Source of the DNA: Paenibacillus spongiae
GTDB taxonomy: Bacteria > Bacillota > Bacilli > Paenibacillales > Paenibacillaceae
Assembly: GCF_024734895.1 (NCBI RefSeq)
Contig: NZ_CP091430.1
Location: 2,436,501-2,500,500 of the forward strand
Direction of reading: 5' to 3'
Length of the DNA stretch: 64,000 nucleotides
This document shows positions 52,147 to 60,574 of the stretch, in pieces. The position numbers were made by a program, and so were the translations under genes. Position 1 is the first letter of the stretch; every line of letters starts with the position of its first letter. The notes beneath the pieces were generated by a model. The model had not been told where the DNA came from and did not search any database. It worked only from the letters and a program-made list of their open reading frames with translations.

Positions 52147-52929
52147 GTGGAAGACGTGGATTTCGGACAATTTATTAGGAACATCAAAGCGAAAACCGAT
52201 ATCGATCTGTCGCAGTACAAAGAAGCTCAGATGAAACGGAGGCTCACAACGCTCCGAATGAAGTATGGCTTTACTTCATTCGCTGCCTATTGGGATGCGA
52301 TGCAGCGCGATTCGAAGCTGTTTAACGAGTTTCTGGACCGCATGACAATCAACGTATCGGAATTTTGGAGGAATCCAAACCGGTGGGAGACGCTGGAGCG
52401 TAAATTTTTGCCCGACATGATCAAACGTTCAGGTCGCTTGAAGATCTGGAGCGCTGCCTGCTCGACCGGCGAAGAGCCTTACACGCTGGCCATGATCGCC
52501 GCACGTCTGGGCATACTGGATACGACGACAATATTGGCGACGGACCTGGATAACCTGGTGCTGGAGAAAGCGAGGCAAGCTCAATACCACGAACGTTCGG
52601 TCCGCGATGTGCCGGCTGCCTATTTGGGCCAATATTTAATCCGGAAGAATCCTGATCTCTATGAGGTCGACGCCCGGCTAAAGAAAATAATAACCTTCAA
52701 GCAGCAAAATTTATTGAAGGATACGTTCGATACGCAATTCGATTTAATCGTATGCCGCAATGTTATGATCTATTTTACCGAAGAAGCGAAGCAGATGCTC
52801 TATCACAAATTTGCCAAGGCGCTGAAGCCAGGCGGATTGCTCTTCGTCGGCAGCACCGAGCAGATTTTCAGCCCTTCCCAATATGAACTGGAGTCCGTGG
52901 AAACCTTCTTCTACCGGCGCAGCATCTAG
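52147..52929 (+). CDS. cheR: Chemotaxis methyltransferase CheR
   Basis: CheR methylates glutamates of chemoreceptors using S-adenosylmethionine. The 260-aa protein has the N-terminal helical domain with YKEAQMKRRLTTLRMKYGF (about residues 20-38) and the SAM-binding WSAACSTGEEPYTLAMIA (about residues 101-118), plus VCRNVMIYF. I use GTG 52147 (GGAGGG eight bases upstream) instead of ATG 52114. As in B. subtilis it lies between ndk and the aro-trp cluster; no other chemotaxis gene is near. Confidence 0.93.
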   Translation: MEDVDFGQFIRNIKAKTDIDLSQYKEAQMKRRLTTLRMKYGFTSFAAYWDAMQRDSKLFNEFLDRMTINVSEFWRNPNRWETLERKFLPDMIKRSGRLKIWSAACSTGEEPYTLAMIAARLGILDTTTILATDLDNLVLEKARQAQYHERSVRDVPAAYLGQYLIRKNPDLYEVDARLKKIITFKQQNLLKDTFDTQFDLIVCRNVMIYFTEEAKQMLYHKFAKALKPGGLLFVGSTEQIFSPSQYELESVETFFYRRSI

Positions 52930-52997
52930 AGCGCAGCGTATACGGATTTCCAACTTCTCCGATACTAAGCATATTATGATGTATCTGGAGGGTGCTT

Positions 52998-53165
52998 ATG
53001 GACAAGCGGCAAGTGATCGCGGCATATCGCCGGGGCTTTATTACCGTGCAGGAATGCGCGCAAATATTGGGTCTTGATATCGGACAACTATCCAGTCTGC
53101 TGAATGATCCATGTATGGATGCCGATTCGCAGGCGAAGCTCGGCAAGCAGTCGGTCAATGGATAG
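52998..53165 (+). CDS. 55-aa helix-turn-helix-like protein
   Basis: A short gene with a good ribosome binding site (GGAGGG, 52987-52992). The product [20 protein letters not shown] continues into [15 protein letters not shown], which looks like a small helix-turn-helix ([17 protein letters not shown]), ending in a polar tail. A DNA-binding role is only an inference. It has its own terminator and precedes the aroF promoter, so it could be an independent regulator gene. Confidence 0.65.
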   Translation: MDKRQVIAAYRRGFITVQECAQILGLDIGQLSSLLNDPCMDADSQAKLGKQSVNG

Positions 53166-53179
53166 TTGGGGCAATTTAC

Positions 53180-53224
53180 AAGCTGTCGAACGTGCGGAAA
53201 TCTGGCACCAAGACAGCTTTTTTC
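53180..53224 (+). terminator. Intrinsic terminator of the 55-aa gene
   Basis: AAGCTGTC (53180-53187) pairs with GACAGCTT (53212-53219), then a T run. The 53225-53464 stretch contains only the aroF promoter and leader. Confidence 0.88.
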
Positions 53225-53281
53225 TATCCTTCGCCTGCACGGAGCACGGATGTAGGCAAGGGTGGGAAAGCTTGCAATTCC

Positions 53282-53310
53282 TTGTCAAACCGGCAAGGCT
53301 ATACTATAAT
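53282..53310 (+). promoter_or_regulatory. Sigma-A promoter of the aro cluster
   Basis: TTGTCA (53282-53287), 17-bp spacer, TATAAT (53305-53310). The leader is about 148 nt. Confidence 0.8.
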
Positions 53311-53318
53311 GAGCAAAG

Positions 53319-53342
53319 ATGTTTGGGTATATTTATACGTAA
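53319..53342 (+). other. Seven-codon aromatic-rich mini-ORF in the aro leader
   Basis: ATG within one to three bases of the predicted transcription start encodes MFGYIYT followed by TAA. Phe and two Tyr in seven codons before an aromatic biosynthesis gene is suggestive of a leader peptide, but it has no ribosome binding site and may be chance. Confidence 0.25.
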
Positions 53343-53464
53343 TTATACATAGTGGACGGATAAGGCAAGGAACGGATGGAAGGCTTGGAAACGACCGCGC
53401 GAGCGGGTGGTGCCGCCCCATTGCGGGACTGGCACTGCCGTTAACGCTTGGGAGGAGCTTTAGC

Positions 53465-54634
53465 GTGAGTTTACGTTATTTGACAGCGGGAGAGACCCAT
53501 GGACCGCAGCTGACAGCTATAATAGAAGGATTGCCGAGCAATCTGAAGCTGGACTTTGAAGAGCTGAATTTTCAATTGCACCGCCGGCAGAAGGGTCATG
53601 GACGGGGCAAGCGCATGCAGATCGAGAAGGATACGGCGGCGATCGTAGGCGGCGTTCGGCATGGCAAGACGACGGGCGCGCCGGTCGCGCTTGTAGTAGC
53701 CAACAACGATTGGAAGCATTGGACGACGGTGATGAACATCGAGCCCATCGAGGGCAGCGACGAAGAGAAGCGCCGCGTTCATCGTCCCCGCCCCGGCCAT
53801 GCCGATTTGAACGGCGGATTGAAATATAATTTAAAGGACCTGCGGAATGTACTGGAGCGTTCCAGCGCCCGCGAGACGGCAGCCCGTGTGGCCGTCGGCG
53901 CCGTAGCGCGCCAATTTCTGGCCGAGTTCGGAATTAAGGTTGCCGGACAAGTCATTCGAATCGGCGAGATCGAAGCACCGCCGAACGATCTCCCGGTTGA
54001 TGAGCTGATTCGCTTGACGGAAGAGTCGGCTGTTCGGGTCGTCGATAAAGAAACGGAAGAGAAAATGACGGCCTATATCGACCAAATCAAAGCCGATGGC
54101 GATTCGATCGGCGGGATTGTTGAGTGCATTATCGAAGGCGTGCCTGTCGGACTGGGAAGCCACGTTCAGTGGGACCGCAAGCTTGACGGCCGGATCGCGC
54201 AAGCGGTCGTATCGATTAACGCATTCAAGGGCTGCGAGATCGGAATCGGTTTCGAAGCCGGACTGCTGCGCGGCTCGCAGGTACACGACGAAATTATGTA
54301 TTCGAAGGAGCGCGGCTATTACCGGGCAAGCAACCGTCTTGGCGGCTTCGAGGGCGGAATGACCAACGGCGAGCAAATCGTCGTGCGAGGCGTCATGAAG
54401 CCGATCCCTACGTTGTACAAACCGCTGCAGAGCGTCGATATCGACACGAAGGAGCCGTTCACGGCGCAGGTCGAGCGATCCGATGCTTGTGCGGTGCCGG
54501 CGGCAAGCGTCGTCATGGAGCATGTCGTGACATGGGAAGTGGCGAAGGCGTTTCTTGAGAAATTCGGCGGGGACTCAATGGAAGAAATCCGTGCCAACTA
54601 CGACAACTATTTGAAACAGATGGAGCAGTACTAA
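53465..54634 (+). CDS. aroF: Chorismate synthase
   Basis: Makes chorismate from 5-enolpyruvylshikimate 3-phosphate with reduced FMN (aroC in E. coli naming). The 389-aa product has [33 protein letters not shown] (about residues 105-118) and [16 protein letters not shown], the flavin/substrate signatures. GTG 53465 follows GGGAGGAG; the longer in-frame extension upstream covers the promoter. Its product is used by TrpE, AroH and MqnA, all in this window. TAATG overlap with aroB. Confidence 0.95.
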   Translation: MSLRYLTAGETHGPQLTAIIEGLPSNLKLDFEELNFQLHRRQKGHGRGKRMQIEKDTAAIVGGVRHGKTTGAPVALVVANNDWKHWTTVMNIEPIEGSDEEKRRVHRPRPGHADLNGGLKYNLKDLRNVLERSSARETAARVAVGAVARQFLAEFGIKVAGQVIRIGEIEAPPNDLPVDELIRLTEESAVRVVDKETEEKMTAYIDQIKADGDSIGGIVECIIEGVPVGLGSHVQWDRKLDGRIAQAVVSINAFKGCEIGIGFEAGLLRGSQVHDEIMYSKERGYYRASNRLGGFEGGMTNGEQIVVRGVMKPIPTLYKPLQSVDIDTKEPFTAQVERSDACAVPAASVVMEHVVTWEVAKAFLEKFGGDSMEEIRANYDNYLKQMEQY

Positions 54635-55740
54635 TGGGAGAGCATCGGACGTTAACTGTACAGCTGGGGGAACGCTCGTATCCGATCTATATCGGCGAGG
54701 GCCTTATTGATCAAGCAGGTCAACGATTCATCGAGCACGGAATCAGCAGCAAGTCTCCGATCATGATCGTGACGGATGAACATGTAGCCGTGCAGCAGCA
54801 CTTGGTCCGCCTGGAATCCGTTCTGAAACAAGCGGGCTTCACGGTTAGTTCGGCTGTAGTGCCTGCAGGCGAGACCTCGAAATCGCTTGCTGTCTTCGAA
54901 GAGCTTGTTACGAAGGCGCTGCAAGCGGGTCTGGACCGGAAATCGACGATCGTCGCGCTTGGGGGCGGCGTAGTCGGCGATTTGGCCGGTTTCGTCGCAG
55001 CTTCCTACATGCGCGGCATTAGATTCGTCCAAGTTCCGACGACGATTCTTGCGCACGACAGCAGTGTCGGAGGCAAGGTGGCGGTGAATCACCCGCTCGC
55101 CAAAAACATCATCGGCGCCTTTCATCAGCCGGAGATGGTTCTGTACGATCTGAGCACGCTGCAGACGCTGCCTCAGCGCCAAGTAAGAGCAGGATTATCT
55201 GAGGTCGTAAAGCATGGCCTCATCTGGGATGCAGAATTCGTCGCTTGGTGCGACGAGAATGCGGACAGGCTGCAGGCCCTCGATTCGGATGCGCTTGGTT
55301 ACGCCCTCTTTAAGGGATGCAGCGTGAAAGCAGCGGTCGTATCGAAGGATGAACGCGAGAACGATCTGCGTGCGATCCTGAATCTCGGCCATACGATCGG
55401 CCACGCACTCGAAGCCGTAGCTGGTTATAACCAGCTGCTGCACGGTGAAGCGATATCGATCGGCATGGTTGGCGCCGCCCGGTTGGCAGTCAAGCTAGGG
55501 GCGCCCGAGCAGGTATATACGGTGACCAAGCATGTCTTGTCCAGAGTCGGATTGCCGGTCCGTTTACCGGAAGAGCTGGATACGGATTTGATTATGGATG
55601 CCATGAAGCATGACAAGAAATTCCAAGAAGGTTCGATGACCTTCATCGTGCCCGTCGCGATCGGTGAAGTCGAAATCAATCATACCGTCTCCGCATCACT
55701 AGTACGCGAAATTGTGGAAGAATTAAAACAGGAGGCATAG
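54634..55740 (+). CDS. aroB: 3-dehydroquinate synthase
   Basis: AroB cyclises DAHP to 3-dehydroquinate, the second shikimate step, using NAD and a metal. The 368-aa protein has the NAD motif ALGGGVVGDLAGFVAASYMR (about residues 109-128), TTILAHDSSVGGKVAVN, and metal ligands in ILNLGHTIGHALE and LLHGEAISIGM. ATG overlaps the aroF stop. aroH follows six bases later. Confidence 0.96.
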   Translation: MGEHRTLTVQLGERSYPIYIGEGLIDQAGQRFIEHGISSKSPIMIVTDEHVAVQQHLVRLESVLKQAGFTVSSAVVPAGETSKSLAVFEELVTKALQAGLDRKSTIVALGGGVVGDLAGFVAASYMRGIRFVQVPTTILAHDSSVGGKVAVNHPLAKNIIGAFHQPEMVLYDLSTLQTLPQRQVRAGLSEVVKHGLIWDAEFVAWCDENADRLQALDSDALGYALFKGCSVKAAVVSKDERENDLRAILNLGHTIGHALEAVAGYNQLLHGEAISIGMVGAARLAVKLGAPEQVYTVTKHVLSRVGLPVRLPEELDTDLIMDAMKHDKKFQEGSMTFIVPVAIGEVEINHTVSASLVREIVEELKQEA

Positions 55741-55746
55741 AAGCCC

Positions 55747-56115
55747 ATGAGTGTTCGAGGTATACGCGGTGCCATTACGGTGGATGTCAACGAAGAACAA
55801 CCCATCCTGGAGGCAACGGCTGAACTGCTCCATGATATCGTCAAGGCAAACGCCATTCTGCCGGAAGATATTTGCAGCGTGCTCGTTACCGTAACGGGCG
55901 ATCTGGATGCAACGTTCCCGGCGCGCGCAATCCGCTCGATGGAAGGCTGGGAGCTCGTTCCGTTAATGTGCGCATTGGAAGTTCCCGTTAAAGGAAGCCT
56001 TGAGAAATGCATACGTCTGATGGTACTGGTAAATACGGACAAATCGCAAAAGGATATCGAGCATATCTATCTGGGCCACGCTCAGAAGCTGCGGCCGGAT
56101 TTGGCTAAAGCCTAG
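55747..56115 (+). CDS. aroH: Chorismate mutase AroH
   Basis: AroH converts chorismate to prephenate for phenylalanine and tyrosine. The 122-aa product is the small trimeric B. subtilis type, beginning MSVRGIRGAITV with the active-site Arg, and having MCALEVPVKGSLEKCIRLMV (about residues 74-93) with the Glu and Arg of the site. AGGAGGCATAG precedes ATG 55747. It ends the aroF-aroB-aroH group; the trp promoter starts 55 bp later. Confidence 0.95.
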   Translation: MSVRGIRGAITVDVNEEQPILEATAELLHDIVKANAILPEDICSVLVTVTGDLDATFPARAIRSMEGWELVPLMCALEVPVKGSLEKCIRLMVLVNTDKSQKDIEHIYLGHAQKLRPDLAKA

Positions 56116-56169
56116 AATTGCGCTTTATCGGAGGACTTATCCATATTTTGTATTCCATGAGAAGAACGG

Positions 56170-56199
56170 TTGACGGATTCGACCGTGCTAGTGTATAGT
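56170..56199 (+). promoter_or_regulatory. Sigma-A promoter of the trp operon
   Basis: TTGACG (56170-56175), 18-bp spacer, TATAGT (56194-56199). Start of RNA near 56206, just before the TRAP site. Confidence 0.75.
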
Positions 56200-56221
56200 G
56201 TTCACATACTTAAAGAACCGT

Positions 56222-56291
56222 TAGTAGAGATGAGCCGAGTTAGCAGCGTTTGTGACTTGAGATGAGATGAGACTAGTTTAGTATAGCCGAG
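56222..56291 (+). promoter_or_regulatory. TRAP binding site in the trp leader
   Basis: Eleven GAG/UAG triplets in exact 5-nt phase in two blocks: 56222, 56227, 56232, 56237, then 56259, 56264, 56269, 56274, 56279, 56284, 56289. Seven are GAG and four UAG, the count expected for the 11-subunit TRAP ring encoded by mtrB at 45669. An extra UAG (56241) is out of phase in the 22-nt gap. Confidence 0.92.
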
Positions 56292-56340
56292 CGTAAGCCA
56301 AGTGAAGATGGAAACCGGGTGCAGGCACCCGCCGATTGTT

Positions 56341-56427
56341 ATGCCCTTACGGCAAATCTCGGCGGATTTGAGCTTGCTGCTGATTCCGATCTTTCTGTCG
56401 GCACTCTTCTTTATCTTATTGACATGA
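56341..56427 (+). other. 28-codon hydrophobic ORF in the trp leader
   Basis: ATG 56341 to TGA 56427 encodes MPLRQISADLSLLLIPIFLS plus a hydrophobic tail, with no Trp codon and no ribosome binding site. It stops two bases before the leader terminator. Coding is doubtful. Confidence 0.2.
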
Positions 56428-56429
56428 AC

Positions 56430-56457
56430 ACTCCTGCCTCGGCGGGAGTTTTTTTAT
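56430..56457 (+). terminator. trp leader terminator (TRAP-controlled attenuator)
   Basis: ACTCCTGC (56430-56437) pairs with GCGGGAGT (56442-56449), then a T run, 32 bp before trpE. CTCGGC in its loop and right arm is complementary to GCCGAG inside the TRAP site (56286-56291 and 56234-56239), so an antiterminator could form when TRAP is absent. Confidence 0.88.
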
Positions 56458-56488
56458 TTTATTCGATTGATAAGAGGAGTGGGCAGGC

Positions 56489-58039
56489 ATGAATAACGAG
56501 CTGCAGCAGGTACTTCGGTTAGCAGGTAGCTATAATCTGATTCCGGTCGCGCGACATGTCATGGCAGATACCGAAACGCCGATTCGATTGTTTCAACATT
56601 TCTCTCGCGAGCGTCACGCCTTTCTGCTCGAGAGCGTCGAAGGCGGAGTGAAGTGGGCTCGGTATTCCTTCATCGGAACGGATCCATTCATGATCATACG
56701 CGGTCAAGACGGCGAGATGATCATTGAGCAGCACGGTGAGAAACGGATATTGCGCGACAAGCCGATTGAACTGCTCAAGGCGCACTTGCGTTCTTTCCGC
56801 AGCCCGTCAATCGCTAACCTGCCGCCTTTCACCGGGGGTGCAATCGGATTCTTCGGGTACGATCTGCTTCAATATTACGAGAAGCTGCCGGCCCATCGTA
56901 TCGATGATTTGAACATGAATGATCTGCAATTTATGTTCTGCGATCAAATCATCGTATTCGATCATTTCAAGCAGCAGATTCAGGTGATCGGCAACGTTCA
57001 CATCAAGGATGGCGCAACAGATTCAGACATCGAAGCTTCCTATAATCGGACGATTGCCCGCATAGAGGAGATCATTGAACGGCTTCAGCAGCCGATGCCG
57101 GCCTCGTTCATGTCCGGCGGCGCTGTACCGACCGACCCGGATCTTGGAGAAGTTCACTCCAACGTAACGAAAGAGCAATTTCTGTCCAATGTGGACAAAG
57201 CGAAGGATTACATTCGCGCGGGCGACATTTTTCAAGTGGTATTGTCGCAGCGGTTCAGCATTGAGACGGAGGTCGATCCGCTCCATGTCTATCGCGTACT
57301 GCGAACGATGAACCCTTCACCGTATATGTACTATTTGAAAATGGATGATGAGGTGATCGTCGGCACGTCTCCCGAAGCGCTTGTGAAGGTCGACGGCGAC
57401 CGCGTGGAGACCCGTCCGATCGCCGGCACGCGGCCTCGGGGCAAGACGCCTGATGAAGACTACGCCCTGGAGCTGGAATTGCTCGCCGACGAGAAAGAGC
57501 GCGCGGAGCATCTGATGCTCGTGGATCTTGGGCGCAACGATATCGGCCGCGTCTCGGAGTTTGGCTCTGTGCATTGCGATTCCTTTATGGAGATCGAACG
57601 GTATTCGCATGTGATGCACATCGTTTCGAACGTTTCGGGCAAGCTGCGCGAGGATAAAGATTTCTTCGATGCGTTCATATCCTGCTTACCGGCCGGTACG
57701 GTATCAGGCGCACCCAAGCTGCGGGCGATGGAGATTATTGCGGAGCTGGAGAACGAGGTGCGCGGCGCATATGCCGGGGCCATCGGATATCTCGGCTTCG
57801 GCGGGAGCCTGAATACGTGCATCACGATTCGCACAATCATCTTCAAGCACGGCAAAGCGTATGTTCAAGCGGGGGCGGGAATCGTATGGGATTCCGTTCC
57901 GGAGAATGAATATACCGAAACCGTGAATAAAAGCATGGGGATGCTCAAGGCGATCCGGGCTGCCGAGATTGCTTTTGCACCGCAGAAACGGACAGTTAAC
58001 ATGATTAACGTCGATTATTATGCGAATGCGAGAGGATGA
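56489..58039 (+). CDS. trpE: Anthranilate synthase component I
   Basis: TrpE makes anthranilate from chorismate, with ammonia from the glutaminase subunit. The 516-aa product has the feedback-site segment HAFLLESVEGGVKWARYSF (about residues 43-61) and the chorismate-binding domain (from about residue 230) with GTSPEALVKV, ETRPIAGTRPRG and DLGRNDIGR. No trpG is in the operon; as in B. subtilis the subunit is probably the shared PabA elsewhere. AAGAGGAGTGGG precedes the ATG. First gene after the TRAP-controlled leader. Confidence 0.96.
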   Translation: MNNELQQVLRLAGSYNLIPVARHVMADTETPIRLFQHFSRERHAFLLESVEGGVKWARYSFIGTDPFMIIRGQDGEMIIEQHGEKRILRDKPIELLKAHLRSFRSPSIANLPPFTGGAIGFFGYDLLQYYEKLPAHRIDDLNMNDLQFMFCDQIIVFDHFKQQIQVIGNVHIKDGATDSDIEASYNRTIARIEEIIERLQQPMPASFMSGGAVPTDPDLGEVHSNVTKEQFLSNVDKAKDYIRAGDIFQVVLSQRFSIETEVDPLHVYRVLRTMNPSPYMYYLKMDDEVIVGTSPEALVKVDGDRVETRPIAGTRPRGKTPDEDYALELELLADEKERAEHLMLVDLGRNDIGRVSEFGSVHCDSFMEIERYSHVMHIVSNVSGKLREDKDFFDAFISCLPAGTVSGAPKLRAMEIIAELENEVRGAYAGAIGYLGFGGSLNTCITIRTIIFKHGKAYVQAGAGIVWDSVPENEYTETVNKSMGMLKAIRAAEIAFAPQKRTVNMINVDYYANARG

Positions 58040-58045
58040 GTGAAG

Positions 58046-59092
58046 ATGATTAGCGAAGCGATGACGATACAGGGTGCGCTGACAGCCATAATGAGCGGTA
58101 AAGATTTGACGCGCGGTGAAGCGCGGGCAATCATGGGGATCATTATGAACGGCGAAGCGAGTGATGCGCAGATCGCCGCGATCGTGACGGCTCTGCGTAT
58201 GAAAGGCGAAACCAAGGACGAAATCACCGGATTTGCCGAATCGATGCGCGCGCATTCGAACCGCGTGCAGGCCAAGCAAGAAGGGCTGCTGGATACTTGC
58301 GGAACAGGCGGCTCAGGCATTCATAAATTCAATATCTCAACCGCCTCCGCGATGATCGCATCGGCGGCCGGCGTACGCGTGGCGAAGCATGGCAACCGCG
58401 CAATGTCCGGTAAAGCGGGAAGCGCGGACGTGCTTGAAGCGCTTGGCGTGAATATTACGTTATCTGCGGAGCAGGCTGCGAGCTGTCTGGAATCGATCGG
58501 GATTTGCTTCATGTTCGCCCAGCTCTATCATCCTTCCTTGAAGCATGCGACAGGCGCCCGGAGAGAAATCGGAATCCGGACCATCTTTAACATGCTGGGG
58601 CCATTGACGAATCCGGCCGGTGCGGATCGGCAGCTGCTAGGTTTGTACGACCGTTCGCGGACATCGACCGTCGCAGAGGTTCTCGGCGAGCTGGGCCTTA
58701 AGCGGGCGATGGTCGTCAGCAGTCATGACGGACTTGACGAGATCAGCATTTCTGCACCGACTCAAATCTCGGAGCTGCAGGACGGGATCGTGAGAACGTA
58801 TGATATTACACCCGAATCGATCGGCTTAAGCACACGTCCGCTGTCCGAAGTGATTGGCGGAGACGCTGCCGTGAATGCGCAAATTATTCGCCGCATCTTC
58901 AGCGGAGAAGAGAAAGGGGCCTACCGTGAAATCGTACTGGCGAATGCGGGTGCGTGCATCTATGTCGGCGGAATGGCCGCATCGCTGCGGGAAGGCGCCG
59001 AGGTCGCTGCCGCTCTTATCGATTCCGGCCAAGCGGCGGAAAAGCTGAATCAATTGATTGAAACGACAGGAGAGGTAGCCCATGTTTCTTGA
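58046..59092 (+). CDS. trpD: Anthranilate phosphoribosyltransferase
   Basis: TrpD joins anthranilate and PRPP. The 348-aa protein has the PRPP-binding LLDTCGTGGSGIHKFNIST (about residues 80-98), KHGNRAMSGKAGSADVLEALG and HPSLKHATGARREIGIRTIF. The start is ATG 58046 (AGAGG ten bases upstream) or GTG 58040, six bases earlier. It overlaps trpC by 11 bp. Confidence 0.95.
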   Translation: MISEAMTIQGALTAIMSGKDLTRGEARAIMGIIMNGEASDAQIAAIVTALRMKGETKDEITGFAESMRAHSNRVQAKQEGLLDTCGTGGSGIHKFNISTASAMIASAAGVRVAKHGNRAMSGKAGSADVLEALGVNITLSAEQAASCLESIGICFMFAQLYHPSLKHATGARREIGIRTIFNMLGPLTNPAGADRQLLGLYDRSRTSTVAEVLGELGLKRAMVVSSHDGLDEISISAPTQISELQDGIVRTYDITPESIGLSTRPLSEVIGGDAAVNAQIIRRIFSGEEKGAYREIVLANAGACIYVGGMAASLREGAEVAAALIDSGQAAEKLNQLIETTGEVAHVS

Positions 59093-59879
59093 TAAAATCG
59101 TAGCAACCAAACAAAGCGAGGTCGCCGATCTCTCCGGACGCTTCTCGCTAAGCGAGTCTGAACGGCGTATTGCACAGATGCCGCAATGCCTGGGCTTTGA
59201 ACGGGCGATTACAACGGCGCGTAAGCGTTCGGTCGGCCTCATTGCGGAGGTGAAGAAGGCCTCGCCGTCCAAAGGGCTCATCCGACCGGATTTTCATCCG
59301 GTCGAGTTGGCGCAGACCTATGCGTCTGCCGGTACGGACTGTATCTCGGTGCTGACCGATACGGAGTATTTTCAAGGCTCCAACGCTTACTTGACGGCCG
59401 TAAGGGAAGCGGTGAACGTGCCGCTTCTTCGCAAAGATTTCATTATCGATTACCGCCAAATCTATGAAGCCAGGGAAATCGGCGCCGATGCGGTATTGCT
59501 GATCGCGGCTATACTGCGGCAGTCCGAGCTGTCGGAGTTTTATGATATCGCAAGATCGCTCGGGATGGACGTTCTGGTCGAGGTTCACGACCGCGAAGAG
59601 ATGGAGACGGTGCTCGAGCTGGATAAAGCTACGCTCATCGGGATCAATAACCGCAATTTGAAAACCTTCGCGACTGATCTGGCAACGACCGAAACCTTAA
59701 TACATTTGGTTCCACCGGGGATTGCCGTCATAAGCGAAAGCGCGATCTCGAAACCGGAGGACATCGCATATGTGCAAGCCGCCGGAGCGAAGGGCGTGCT
59801 GGTCGGCGAACACTTCATGCGCCAGCCTGACGTAAGGGAAGCGGTCGAGCAGCTCATGGGCCCGGTAACCAATCATTGA
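59082..59879 (+). CDS. trpC: Indole-3-glycerol phosphate synthase
   Basis: TrpC closes the indole ring from CdRP. The 265-aa single-function barrel has LIAEVKKASPSKGLIRPDF (about residues 47-65) with catalytic Glu and Lys, LLRKDFIIDYRQIYEAR and LIGINNRNLKTF. It is not fused to trpF. The ATG overlaps the trpD end, with AGGAGAGG upstream; it overlaps trpF by four bases. Confidence 0.96.
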   Translation: MFLDKIVATKQSEVADLSGRFSLSESERRIAQMPQCLGFERAITTARKRSVGLIAEVKKASPSKGLIRPDFHPVELAQTYASAGTDCISVLTDTEYFQGSNAYLTAVREAVNVPLLRKDFIIDYRQIYEAREIGADAVLLIAAILRQSELSEFYDIARSLGMDVLVEVHDREEMETVLELDKATLIGINNRNLKTFATDLATTETLIHLVPPGIAVISESAISKPEDIAYVQAAGAKGVLVGEHFMRQPDVREAVEQLMGPVTNH

Positions 59880-60574
59880 GCGGCTCCGTGCAGAAGAAAC
59901 GGTCAGACGTCCGTGTGAAAATATGCGGACTGCAGGACATCGCGACAATACGCGCGATGGACGGATTGCCCGTCGACGAGATCGGCTTCGTCTTCGCGAA
60001 GAGCCGGCGGCAGGTGTCGCCTGAGCTGGCAGGCTCGCTGATTGCGGAAGTCAAGAAATTGAATACGCCGTCGGGGCGACCTCCTCGCACGGTCGGCGTA
60101 TTCGTCGGAGGCGGGATCGGCGAACTTCGAGAGCTGTTGGAGCATGCCCCTATTGACGTCATACAGCTTCATGGAAGCGAATCGCCTGAACTGTGCAAAG
60201 CGATCAAGCTTGAGTTAGGCGCCGAGGTGTGGAAAGTTTTTTCCGTCAGTACGGATGATAATGGGGATGAAGCGATCGACCCGTCAAGCCGCTTGAATGC
60301 GTACCGCGGAGCGGTGGATGCCGTTCTGATCGATACGGCGGGCGGAGGGACAGGGAAAACATTTGCCTGGCATGTGGTCGGCGACTATGCGAAAGCGGCG
60401 CATGCGATTGGCGTTCCATTGTATGTGGCCGGAGGCCTCTCGCCGGATAATGTCAGGGAATTGCTCGACCATCATCCCGCAGACGGCGTAGACGTTTCCA
60501 GCGGCGTTGAGACTGACGGCACGAAGGATTCGGAGAAGATCAACCAATTTGTGAAAAGGGTGAAACGCATATGA
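59876..60574 (+). CDS. trpF: Phosphoribosylanthranilate isomerase
   Basis: TrpF isomerises phosphoribosylanthranilate to CdRP. The 232-aa product shows the catalytic Cys in VKICGLQD (about residues 13-20), the catalytic Asp in [14 protein letters not shown] (about residues 145-158) and [12 protein letters not shown]. The start is probably TTG 59876 (TTGA overlap with trpC), without a clear ribosome binding site; GTG 59888 is another in-frame choice. Confidence 0.93.
   Translation: MSGSVQKKRSDVRVKICGLQDIATIRAMDGLPVDEIGFVFAKSRRQVSPELAGSLIAEVKKLNTPSGRPPRTVGVFVGGGIGELRELLEHAPIDVIQLHGSESPELCKAIKLELGAEVWKVFSVSTDDNGDEAIDPSSRLNAYRGAVDAVLIDTAGGGTGKTFAWHVVGDYAKAAHAIGVPLYVAGGLSPDNVRELLDHHPADGVDVSSGVETDGTKDSEKINQFVKRVKRI

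Noticed and set aside
53395-53455. T-box-like sequence GGGTGGTGCCGCC before chorismate synthase
   Set aside because: The core TGGNACC is broken (TGGTGCC), the leader is too short for a Stem I with specifier loop, and no terminator with a T run follows.
53111-53464. 118-codon N-terminal extension of chorismate synthase
   Set aside because: It would cross the terminator and promoter before aroF; GTG 53465 has a good site and gives the family N-terminus.
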